Of a stretch of DNA of 64,000 bases, positions 9,471-16,789 are shown piece by piece. The notes beneath the pieces are model-generated. The model was not told the DNA's origin, searched no databases, and saw nothing but the letters and a program-made list of their open reading frames with translations. A program made the position numbers and the translations under genes. The stretch lies in contig JAHDFK010000006.1 of the NCBI GenBank assembly GCA_020628175.1, positions 12,404 through 76,403 on the forward strand, in the 5' to 3' direction. Origin of the DNA: Wenyingzhuangia sp. GTDB taxonomy: Bacteria > Bacteroidota > Bacteroidia > Flavobacteriales > Flavobacteriaceae. How positions within the stretch are numbered: position 1 is the stretch's first letter; the number at the start of each line of letters is the position of its first letter.

Positions 9471-10168
9471 TTTTTTATTGTAATTAAAGAGAAATACGGA
9501 ATTTCTCTAGCTTTTATTTCTTCCCAATTTGAGGACACAAACTCTTGGTTGGTTCCTAAACGTTCGCTATAAAAAAGTTGATATGTATTTGATTTTACTA
9601 CAGCATCAATAACATCTATAACATTGTATATTTTCATCAGCACCACCGTATCACAATACGTTAAAGCTTCTTCTAAAATTTCTTTAGAGGCAACTCTAGG
9701 CAAAACCATCACTTTTTCGTTTTGCAAACACAAAGGCTTTTTATGAATAGCGGCTCCTAAACCATACGATGTGATTCCTGGAACTAAGGTAACCTCTAAA
9801 TTATGTGTTTTTATTTTTTCTAACAGATACGAAAACGAACTAAAAGTATTGATATCTCCTTCGCTCACAATTGCTACTGTTAATCCGTTTTTATAATCTT
9901 CTTGTATTTGATGAAAAGCAGTATCGTAAATTTCTTTTGCTTGTGTTCTCGCTAAACTCATTTCTAAATAAAACCCAAAACATTTAGCTTCTGGCAAATT
10001 ATAATGCGCTAAAATAGATTGTGAATAGCTAGAATTTACACCATTTTTAAATAACGACCCCGGATAGTAAATTTTATCCACAGCTTCTAGAATTTTCAAA
10101 CCTTTTACGGTTATCAAATCTGGATCTCCAGGACCTAAAGAAACACCATATATCATTGCTTTTTTCAT
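9467..10168 (-). CDS. cbiL: Cobalt-factor II / precorrin-2 C20-methyltransferase
   Basis: This 233-residue tetrapyrrole methylase has GVSLGPGDPDLITVKGLKIL near the N-terminus, YYPGSLFKNG and a VSEGDINTFSSF loop, which are typical of CbiL/CobI. It methylates C20 of cobalt-factor II (cobalt-sirohydrochlorin) with SAM. It follows cbiX by 4 bases, so the enzyme that inserts cobalt and the one that acts on the product are encoded side by side. The family assignment is secure; cobalt-factor II as substrate is inferred from CbiX and CbiD. Confidence 0.93.
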   Translation of the reverse strand: MKKAMIYGVSLGPGDPDLITVKGLKILEAVDKIYYPGSLFKNGVNSSYSQSILAHYNLPEAKCFGFYLEMSLARTQAKEIYDTAFHQIQEDYKNGLTVAIVSEGDINTFSSFSYLLEKIKTHNLEVTLVPGITSYGLGAAIHKKPLCLQNEKVMVLPRVASKEILEEALTYCDTVVLMKIYNVIDVIDAVVKSNTYQLFYSERLGTNQEFVSSNWEEIKAREIPYFSLITIKK

Positions 10169-10172
10169 TTCT

Positions 10173-11105
10173 TTAAATTCCTAAAACCTTTTTTACTTTG
10201 TCAAAAAATGTAGGTACTTCTCCCACTTTTTCATCTTCTTCAAACAAAATACCTTTTACATTTAAATGGTGTCCTATTTGTTCTTTTCCTTGTTCTTCTT
10301 CAAAACCAACAATCTGTTTTCTATACTTACACAACTGGCAATTCATATTTGCCGTTCCGTTTATAGCTTCTTCCAAACGTTCGTCAAAAGCTTTTAGCAC
10401 ATATTCATCTGCACCAAAAGCATTTGTATAAATACATTGCTTTTCTGTTTGGGCATCAAAATCTTCTATTTGCTTGTAAATACGTTCTAACAAAACCCCT
10501 GTAAAAAAGAAAAATGGTATTGCAATAACTCGTTTAAAAGGCAATTTATCTAACAAAGCCAAACTTTCTGGAATACTCGGATAGGCTGTTCCACTGTAAG
10601 CTACAGTTGTAAAACCAAAACCCATACCTTCTCCTAACATACAAGCTAATTTGTGTACATCAGAATTTGCATCTGGATCTGTGGTTCCTCTTCCTACCAC
10701 TAACAAAGCCGTTTCTTTTCTATCTAAAACAGAATGCTTTGCTTCTTCTTCTAAAATTCTTTTTTTAGAAAGTTCTAACAAATGAGAATTTACCCCCAAA
10801 TGTGTCCCCATTTTAATGGTTAAACCCGGATAATTGTTCTTGATAGAATTCATTTCGTACGGAATGTCGTTTTTAGCATGCGATCCAGCAAAAAGTATTA
10901 CAGGCAATGCGTAAATCTCGCGTATTCCTTTTTCGTACATTCTACCTACAGCTGCTTCGTACAACGGATGATTGAACTCTAAAAAACCATAATCAACTTC
11001 ATAGTCTGTATATCTCTCTTTCAGTTTTTTAACAAACTCCTGAAAAGATTTTGTTCCCGATTTTCTTCGAGTACCATGACCACAAAGTAATATCCCTTTT
11101 TTCAT
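10173..11105 (-). CDS. cbiX: Sirohydrochlorin cobaltochelatase CbiX (long form, Fe-S motif)
   Basis: CbiX inserts cobalt into sirohydrochlorin without ATP at the start of the early-cobalt route. The 310-residue protein has two CbiX domains. The first holds LLCGHGTRRKSG (His10) and FAGSHAKNDIPYEM, the two His-bearing loops of class II chelatases. The second begins near residue 130 (TALLVVGRGTTDPDAN). Near the C-terminus M254-N-C256-Q-L-C259 matches the MXCXXC Fe-S motif described for long CbiX proteins. The gene lies 44 bases after a ferredoxin-like gene, which could supply electrons to such a cluster. The family is secure; cluster occupancy is inferred. Confidence 0.94.
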   Translation of the reverse strand: MKKGILLCGHGTRRKSGTKSFQEFVKKLKERYTDYEVDYGFLEFNHPLYEAAVGRMYEKGIREIYALPVILFAGSHAKNDIPYEMNSIKNNYPGLTIKMGTHLGVNSHLLELSKKRILEEEAKHSVLDRKETALLVVGRGTTDPDANSDVHKLACMLGEGMGFGFTTVAYSGTAYPSIPESLALLDKLPFKRVIAIPFFFFTGVLLERIYKQIEDFDAQTEKQCIYTNAFGADEYVLKAFDERLEEAINGTANMNCQLCKYRKQIVGFEEEQGKEQIGHHLNVKGILFEEDEKVGEVPTFFDKVKKVLGI

Positions 11106-11149
11106 TTTTATAGTTTCTAGTTATAAAACAACTATCTTAAATTCAATAG

Positions 11150-11956
11150 TTATGATTTTGCAAATTTAGGAAGCTCTAGCCCACCTAATTGTATTTTTAA
11201 ACAATAATTCCAAAAAGAATCATCTTTTGTGGTTAACTCTGCTATTAAAGCTCCTTTTTTATTTCTAAAACGAATCTTTTTTTGTGCATTTTCTATTTGA
11301 GCAATGTACTGGGTGCTTGTAATTTTTGCAAACTGTACCTCCTCAGTATCTTTTTTAGAAACAGCTCCAATAATCATCTTCTTACTCTTGTCTGTTGCTG
11401 TTTCAAACACAATTTCATGAATGCTGTTATACAAAACTGTTACTCCGGTTTTAAAGTTAAACAATTCTTGATGTTGAATCTTCAAATCGGCATCTATCTT
11501 ATTGTCTGACAAATACACAAATAGCGGATATAAATATTGATCAGAACTAAATCCTTTTGTTAAGTAATGAGTTCCTAAATCTGTATCTTCTAACAACTCA
11601 AAAGGTTTCACAACAACGGCTTCTCTTTCATTTTCAGTTTGCATGCTTTCAGCACCTTCTTTAAACAACAAATAATCGGGTATACATGTATTGTTTACAT
11701 GCGCTATGGCTACCTCTTTTGCTTTTTTAGCATCCATTTCTTTGTACCAATGGTTTCCTGGTTGCACAATCCACGTTGGCGCATCTTCACACCTTCCATT
11801 ACATCTAGTTTTAATTGTATGTGTGTTGTTCCACAAACCATTATTTCTTACATAAGCTCTTGCAGATCTTACTGCTAGTTCACTTCCTGCTTTTTGACAA
11901 GAACTTCCGTCACAAAACATGAAGGTCTGCTTTACTTTTGCTATATCTTTTCCCAT
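11150..11956 (-). CDS. [2Fe-2S] thioredoxin-like ferredoxin with unknown C-terminal domain
   Basis: Residues 1 to about 95 look like a thioredoxin-fold [2Fe-2S] ferredoxin. Four cysteines are in the expected layout: FCDGSSC (C15, C20) and TRCNGRC (C52, C56), followed by the typical EDAPTWIVQPGNHWY. The remaining ~170 residues (from KPFELLEDTDLGTHYL) are mostly beta-prone and I do not recognise them. The gene lies between the receptor remnant and cbiX, behind the cobalamin riboswitch. An electron-transfer role in corrin synthesis, such as cobalt reduction or serving the CbiX Fe-S motif, is inferred from context only. Confidence 0.78.
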   Translation of the reverse strand: MGKDIAKVKQTFMFCDGSSCQKAGSELAVRSARAYVRNNGLWNNTHTIKTRCNGRCEDAPTWIVQPGNHWYKEMDAKKAKEVAIAHVNNTCIPDYLLFKEGAESMQTENEREAVVVKPFELLEDTDLGTHYLTKGFSSDQYLYPLFVYLSDNKIDADLKIQHQELFNFKTGVTVLYNSIHEIVFETATDKSKKMIIGAVSKKDTEEVQFAKITSTQYIAQIENAQKKIRFRNKKGALIAELTTKDDSFWNYCLKIQLGGLELPKFAKS

Positions 11957-11966
11957 TGCTTACTAA

Positions 11967-12428
11967 CTAATCAAAATAATATGTGATTCCTAATTTTGCT
12001 AAAAAAGGAGTTCCGGGTGTAAAATGAAAATCTTCAACCTCCGATACCTCTCCTTGTAATCTAGATGTGTCGTAAAACACCGCTTCCATCCATTGTGTAT
12101 CAAGTATGTTCTCTACAAAAAAGCCAAACTCATACTTCTTTTTCTTGTACTTAAAAGCAGTATCTAAAATAAAATAACTCTCTGCTGTAACCGACTCATC
12201 TTCTACCAAAGGACGTTCGCCTAAATAACGATAATTCACAGCGCCACTGAACCCGTTGTTTGATTGATTAGAAAGGGTATTGACCTGTTTTTGTTGAGTA
12301 GAAATAGAAGCTAAAGGAATTACGTTTCCTGTTTGAAAATCGGTAACAACACCTTTTAAAATGGCTTCTGATTGGGCAAAAAGAGTTTGCACCAAAAAAA
12401 AAGCACTACATACGACCCATTTTTTCAT
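11967..12428 (-). pseudogene. TonB-dependent receptor remnant with large internal deletion
   Basis: From ATG 12428 the product (153 residues) begins with a signal peptide (MKKWVVCSAFFLVQTLFAQ). About 25 residues of a carboxypeptidase-like domain follow (ILKGVVTDFQTGNVIPLASIS). Then it jumps to the last ~110 residues of a TonB-dependent receptor barrel: SGAVNYRYLGERP, YFILDTAFKYKKK, FFVENILDTQWMEAVF, FTPGTPFLAKLGITYYF. The plug and most of the 22-strand barrel of a usual 650-800-residue receptor are missing, though the frame stays open. It directly follows the cobalamin riboswitch, so the ancestor was probably a corrinoid or cobalt receptor. An in-frame extension to 12512 exists but lacks a signal-peptide start. 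It probably no longer transports. Confidence 0.8.
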
Positions 12429-12559
12429 TAAAAAATTAAGTTTTAGTAGGCTAAGTTCTTGAAATAAAATTGCATTGATAAACTCTAGACTTTTCACACA
12501 TCTATTTATCAAAACTATATCTACCTCAACCCTTTACCCGAGAGTTAATAATAATTTGA

Positions 12560-12720
12560 TAATGGCAGGTCTCCTGACTTGCTTACAAACAACCCCTTCC
12601 CATATTTGACATACAGTGGTTTTTGTTATTTGCTTTTTTTAAGCTTACAGTTGCGGGAACAGTTTTGGATTTTCACCAAATTCCCTTTTAATCTTTATCT
12701 TAAAAGATAAAAAACCAAAA
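12560..12720 (-). ncRNA. Cobalamin riboswitch
   Basis: Read on the minus strand, this leader has the conserved cobalamin riboswitch parts in order. These are GGGAATTTGG followed by TGAAAATCC, then CTGTTCCCGCAACTGTAAG (12643-12666), a variable region, and the B12 box AAGTCAGGAGACCTGCC (12564-12580). A local hairpin TTATCTT/AAGATAA precedes the core. After the B12 box, TTATCAAA (12555-12562) could pair with TTTGATAA (12506-12513). The same TTATC could instead close the aptamer with an upstream GATAA, so this is a possible switching helix (inference). It precedes the receptor remnant, ferredoxin, cbiX and the rest of the cbi block, which it probably represses when B12 is plentiful. Confidence 0.95.
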
Positions 12721-12726
12721 TCTTGG

Positions 12727-12734
12727 CAAAGATA
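12727..12734 (-). promoter_or_regulatory. -7 element of the riboswitch promoter
   Basis: The minus strand reads TATCTTTG, an exact match to the Bacteroidota -7 element TAnnTTTG. It lies just past the stop of the P-loop ATPase gene and about 8 bases before the riboswitch region. The only nearby TTTG on that strand (12748-12751) is 13 bases upstream, closer than usual, so the -33 element is uncertain. It suggests that the riboswitch-led block has its own start of transcription. Confidence 0.6.
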
Positions 12735-12744
12735 AGGTTTTCTT

Positions 12745-13275
12745 CTACAAATGATTGATTATAAATTGAATTCTATTTTCAACAGTATCTTGTGGTAGAA
12801 AAATCAGTTCAAAGCCTTTATTTTTATAGGTAGCTACCAATAATTCGTGTAATTTTTCAGCCTCTTTAAAAGATTGTTGTCGCTGTGCATCTTGCACATA
12901 AATTAACTGCCAAGGTGTTGTTATAAATACTTTTTTCTGATAAAATTCTTGATAAGGAAATTGCAACAAATACGCGGGTATCTGTCTTTTATGCAAGCGT
13001 AAATAAGCTACCAAATCTAACAAACCTCTATCGCAAAAAGTTGTTTTCAAAGTGCGCCTTTTTAAAATAGGTAGTGTTACTAAAAACACTTCTTTTGTGA
13101 ACCCTAAAACATCTTGCCAAGGCGTTTTTAACCCTTTGTTATTTTGCTGTTCTTTAATAACATCACGCGCAACCTCCGAATACGTTTCGAAAGAATTTAG
13201 TTGAGACAAACCCAAAATAACACTTGTTTTCCCCGTTCCTGGCGCTCCTGTTATAATGTATTTTTTAGACTTCAA
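12745..13275 (-). CDS. P-loop ATPase of the AAA_28/NadR-kinase-like type
   Basis: The 176-residue protein starts MKSKKYIITGAPGTGKTS, a clear Walker A (GAPGTGKT), followed by ETYSEVARDVIKEQQ and FCDRGLLDLVAYLRL. This pattern is seen in AAA_28 proteins, related to the nicotinamide-riboside-kinase part of NadR. It overlaps the stop of cbiB by four bases and is the last gene of the cobQ-cobD-cbiB block. Function is unknown. Because cobU and an L-threonine kinase are not in the window, a small-molecule kinase role in nucleotide-loop or aminopropanol-arm synthesis is possible, but this is speculation. AAA_28 proteins also occur outside B12 loci. Confidence 0.7.
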   Translation of the reverse strand: MKSKKYIITGAPGTGKTSVILGLSQLNSFETYSEVARDVIKEQQNNKGLKTPWQDVLGFTKEVFLVTLPILKRRTLKTTFCDRGLLDLVAYLRLHKRQIPAYLLQFPYQEFYQKKVFITTPWQLIYVQDAQRQQSFKEAEKLHELLVATYKNKGFELIFLPQDTVENRIQFIINHL

Positions 13276-14192
13276 AACACTACAAATTTTAAAACACCCA
13301 CAAGCACAAAAGCAATAGCTACCTTGTAATTTATGTGCGAAACATTCTCTATTTCTTCGTGAAGAATATCTCTATTATTATTCCCAATATAGGGTTTAGT
13401 TACCAATTCTCCATAATATACATTAGGCCCTCCAAATCGGCAATTTAACACACAAGCCAAAGCAGCTTCTGGCCAACCTGCATTAGGACTCGAATGCTTT
13501 TTACTTTCGGAAAACACAAACGAAAATCCTCGCCACGAATTTGTAACTGCTAAGATTAAAAAAGCCGTAATTCTAGCCGGAATGTAATTGGCTACATCAT
13601 CTAATTTTGCGGCAAACTTCCCAAAATCTAGATAACGTTCATTTTTATAGCCTATCATAGAATCTAGTGTATTGATCATTTTATACACAACAGCTCCAGG
13701 CACACCAAAACACACAAAATAAAACAACGGCGCTATTACACCGTCGCTTAAATTCTCAGACATTGTTTCTAACGTAGCAATTCGCACTTGCTGTGCAGAT
13801 AAATTGGTTGTATCTCTACCTACAATCCACGACAATCGCTTTCTACCCTCTACCAAACCTTCTGTGTGCAATACATTAAATACAGCCTTTCCTTCCGTTA
13901 CAAGTGTCTTGTTAGCCAAACAATAAAACAATAGGATGGTAGAAAATAGAATTTTATAAAAAGCACCTAAAAAAACAGAAAGAATCGAAACACTTACAAC
14001 CCCCAAAACACCTACTCCTACCACACTTAACATAGTTAGCAAAGCACCTTTTAAAAACCGATACTTCCCTTTGTTTAATTTCTTTTCTCCAAAAGAAATC
14101 CAGTTTCCAAAACCAACAATTAAATGAGGTAATTTTCTAGGATCTCCAAAAATAAAATCTAAGGTAAAAGCAAGTAATAAAACACAAATCAT
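13272..14192 (-). CDS. cbiB: Adenosylcobinamide-phosphate synthase CbiB
   Basis: This integral membrane enzyme attaches aminopropanol (phosphate) to adenosylcobyric acid. It has the family start LLLAFTLDFIFGDPRKLPH, then VGRDTTNLSAQQVRIATLETMSENLSDG, VYKMINTLDSMIGYKN, and SPNAGWPEAALACVL near the C-terminus, with several hydrophobic helices. I prefer ATG 14192 because it overlaps the cobD stop as ATGA and gives the usual short lead before GDP; ATG 14204, four codons upstream, is possible. Together with the aminotransferase before it, it forms the arm-attachment step. Confidence 0.94.
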   Translation of the reverse strand: MICVLLLAFTLDFIFGDPRKLPHLIVGFGNWISFGEKKLNKGKYRFLKGALLTMLSVVGVGVLGVVSVSILSVFLGAFYKILFSTILLFYCLANKTLVTEGKAVFNVLHTEGLVEGRKRLSWIVGRDTTNLSAQQVRIATLETMSENLSDGVIAPLFYFVCFGVPGAVVYKMINTLDSMIGYKNERYLDFGKFAAKLDDVANYIPARITAFLILAVTNSWRGFSFVFSESKKHSSPNAGWPEAALACVLNCRFGGPNVYYGELVTKPYIGNNNRDILHEEIENVSHINYKVAIAFVLVGVLKFVVF

Positions 14193-15208
14193 ATCATACT
14201 CCATTGCTCTAATGCTTTTACAAGTTTTAAATTTGATGTTCTATTCTGAACTGCTACTCGAATAAACTCTCCAGAAATCCCTTTAAAATTAGAAGCATCT
14301 CTTACCAATATTTGATGTTCATTTATCAAATATTTTTTTAATTCAGAAGCAGTTCTTTTTTCTAATCGTATTAAAAAATAATTGGTAAAACTTGGTATAA
14401 CCTCTAAAGATGCAATTGTAGCTATTTGTTCTTTTAAATAATTTGTTTCTGCTAACACAGCATCCACATCAAACAAAAGTGTTTTATAATTTTTAAAAAT
14501 GTAGAGCCCTGCTTCTATAGCCAAACTATTTATTGTCCAAGGCATTTTTAAACGCTTTAAAGCTTCTACAAATAACGAATTACCAATCAAATATCCCAAT
14601 CGTAATCCGGGAATGGTAAAGTTTTTTGTGAGCGATTTTACAATTGTTAGATTTTTATACACATCTACAGCATCAATCATTGAAATGTTTGCTTTTGTAA
14701 AATCTATATAAGCCTCATCTATCACAAAATGAGAGTTAGGAAACCTATGAATAATCTGCTCTAACTCTTGTGTCGTAAATATTCGCCCATCCGGATTGTT
14801 TGGGTTACAAATAAATACCAAATCTGTACAAAATTCATGTTCTTTACAATCTTCCCACAAAACTCTTTGAACCTCTATATCATGCAACAAACACGCATCT
14901 TCATATTCCGAAAAAGTAGGACTCACAATGGTTGCTGTTTTGTTTTTATACAGCAATGCTATTAGGTAAAACAACTCGGTAGCTCCGTTCCCAAACAAAA
15001 AACAATCTTGAGATAACTTAAAATACTCCGACGCCGCTCTATTGAGTTCTTGAGCTATAGGCGATGGGTAACTACCTACAGTATCTACTGCATTTTTAAG
15101 CACAGTTTTTAAAGCAATTGGCGTACCCTTATAAAACACATTAGAACTAAAGTTGTATTTTATTTTCTGATTGTATTGATAGGCATCATCACCGTGTCCG
15201 TTAATCAT
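14189..15208 (-). CDS. cobD: CobD/CobC-like PLP aminotransferase (threonine-phosphate decarboxylase)
   Basis: This is a 339-residue fold-type I PLP enzyme. It has NFSSNVFYKG and GSYPSPIAQEL near the N-terminus, the cofactor-binding FGNGATELFYLI, VFICNPNNPDGRIF, FVIDEAYIDF, and the Schiff-base Lys in IVKSLTKNFTIPGLRLGY. The N-terminal HGDDAYQ resembles the HGG start of CobD rather than HisC. In this context it should make (R)-1-amino-2-propanol phosphate from L-threonine phosphate for CbiB. HisC-like activity cannot be excluded by sequence alone. It overlaps cobQ by four bases. Confidence 0.87.
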   Translation of the reverse strand: MINGHGDDAYQYNQKIKYNFSSNVFYKGTPIALKTVLKNAVDTVGSYPSPIAQELNRAASEYFKLSQDCFLFGNGATELFYLIALLYKNKTATIVSPTFSEYEDACLLHDIEVQRVLWEDCKEHEFCTDLVFICNPNNPDGRIFTTQELEQIIHRFPNSHFVIDEAYIDFTKANISMIDAVDVYKNLTIVKSLTKNFTIPGLRLGYLIGNSLFVEALKRLKMPWTINSLAIEAGLYIFKNYKTLLFDVDAVLAETNYLKEQIATIASLEVIPSFTNYFLIRLEKRTASELKKYLINEHQILVRDASNFKGISGEFIRVAVQNRTSNLKLVKALEQWSMI

Positions 15209-16656
15209 AATTTACTTTGGCTATATATATAATCCACATCTAAACAATTTCTTAAATGTGTTGCTAACAAATTGTAGTTTTCTTCTTTGTAAGCTTCGTA
15301 AGAAATGGTTTTAGCTGGTGTAATAGTTCCTAACAAATCATCTATCACAGAGCTATTATCTAATACACCATGCATATAAGTCCCCCAACAAGCATCGTTT
15401 AACCAATAGCCTTCTCCTCCGTTTTGAGTTTGTAACAATGCTTTAGGTTGGTCTGTTGTTGTAATTCCCATATGAATTTCATAGCCTTTACAAATTTCTT
15501 TACCCCCTTTAAAAGTAAACTCTTGCTGCACTGTTTTTTTCTCTTCTGTTAGTTCCGTTTCTATGGGCAAAATTCCCAAACCTGGTAAAAAGTCAATCGT
15601 ACTTTCAACATTTTTTGGATCTTTCACAACTTGCCCCATCATTTGGTAACCGCCACAAATTCCTATTATTTTTTTTTGCTGATCAAATGCTTTTAAAATT
15701 TCTTTTGCCAAGCCTTTTTCTCGTAAAAATTGTAAGTCTTTTAACGTGTTTTTTGTTCCTGGTAAAATTATAATATCTGCTTTGGCTATTTCTGCTGCTT
15801 CTTTAGAATAATACAAGTCCACACGATCGTCTTTTTCTAACAAATTAAAATCGGTATAATTAGAAATATGAGGCAATAAAACCACCACAACTTTTATACT
15901 ATTTTTCTGCTGAGAAAAACGCTGTTTGGTACGAAGCGCAACAGAATCCTCGTCTTCAATATAAATATCTTCAGCAAACGGAACTACGCCCACTACAGGC
16001 ACCCCCGTAAGTTCTTCTAATTTTTGTCTTCCTGAAGCAAACAAAGATACATCGCCTCTAAACTTATTAATGACAACACCTTTGATTAACTTTCGCTCCC
16101 AAGGTTCTAACAAAGCTATCGACCCGTACACACTTGCAAAAACGCCACCTTTATCAATATCTGCTACCAAATACACGCAAGCATTGGCATGTGCTGCCAT
16201 GCGCATATTCACAATATCTCGATGTTTTAAATTTAATTCTGAAATACTACCCGCTCCTTCCATCACAATAGGATTGAAATCTTTTTGTAAATGATCGAAA
16301 GCTAGTTTTGCCTCTTTAAACAACTCTTTTTTATTATCTCCTAAAAAATAATCTTTAGCCGATTGATTTCCGACAGGTTTACCATGTAATACTATTTGTG
16401 ATGATTTTTGAGAAGTTGGCTTTAGCAAAATAGGATTCATACGTGTGTCGCAAACAACACCACTTGCTTCAGCCTGTACTACTTGCGCTCTCCCCATCTC
16501 TAAACCATCTTTTGTAGCAAAGCTGTTTAGAGACATATTTTGTGCCTTAAACGGTGCTGGCTTAAAACCATCTTGTTTTAAAATTCTACACATTCCAGTA
16601 GCAATAATACTTTTCCCTACATCAGAACCTGTACCCACAAACATTATCGGTTTCAT
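15205..16656 (-). CDS. cobQ: Cobyric acid synthase
   Basis: CobQ/CbiP amidates side chains b, d, e and g of the adenosylated a,c-diamide. The 483-residue protein has the dethiobiotin-synthetase-like P-loop FVGTGSDVGKSIIATG (about residues 6-21), then FKAQNMSLNSF and VMEGAGSISELNL. The triad amidotransferase domain has Cys in GICGGYQMMGQ (about residue 334) and His in TYMHGVLDN near 430. It is the first gene of the upstream minus-strand block. A -7 element TATTTTTG lies 24 bases before the ATG, leaving a very short leader with no room for a riboswitch. Confidence 0.95.
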   Translation of the reverse strand: MKPIMFVGTGSDVGKSIIATGMCRILKQDGFKPAPFKAQNMSLNSFATKDGLEMGRAQVVQAEASGVVCDTRMNPILLKPTSQKSSQIVLHGKPVGNQSAKDYFLGDNKKELFKEAKLAFDHLQKDFNPIVMEGAGSISELNLKHRDIVNMRMAAHANACVYLVADIDKGGVFASVYGSIALLEPWERKLIKGVVINKFRGDVSLFASGRQKLEELTGVPVVGVVPFAEDIYIEDEDSVALRTKQRFSQQKNSIKVVVVLLPHISNYTDFNLLEKDDRVDLYYSKEAAEIAKADIIILPGTKNTLKDLQFLREKGLAKEILKAFDQQKKIIGICGGYQMMGQVVKDPKNVESTIDFLPGLGILPIETELTEEKKTVQQEFTFKGGKEICKGYEIHMGITTTDQPKALLQTQNGGEGYWLNDACWGTYMHGVLDNSSVIDDLLGTITPAKTISYEAYKEENYNLLATHLRNCLDVDYIYSQSKL

Positions 16657-16679
16657 CTTTCTTACCTGTTTTACAAATG

Positions 16680-16687
16680 CAAAAATA
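16680..16687 (-). promoter_or_regulatory. -7 element of the cobQ operon promoter
   Basis: The minus strand reads TATTTTTG, an exact TAnnTTTG match, 24 bases before the cobQ ATG. The predicted leader is under 20 bases. No well-spaced TTG -33 element is seen. The block it drives therefore appears not to be controlled by the cobalamin riboswitch, which lies downstream of it. Confidence 0.5.
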
Positions 16688-16789
16688 CCAAATTAATTGG
16701 TTGTGTGTTGCTTGTTGCTCTTTTCTAAAATTATTCTATTAAAAAAGCTAACTTAGTTGCTAATCTGTACAAAAGAACAATTAAAACAC

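Noticed and set aside
12429..12512. Upstream extension of the receptor remnant
   Set aside because: It lies in the riboswitch leader and would put 28 residues before a well-formed signal peptide.
14193..14204. Longer cbiB start at 14204
   Set aside because: ATG 14192 gives a four-base ATGA overlap with cobD and the usual lead before GDP; the longer start remains possible.
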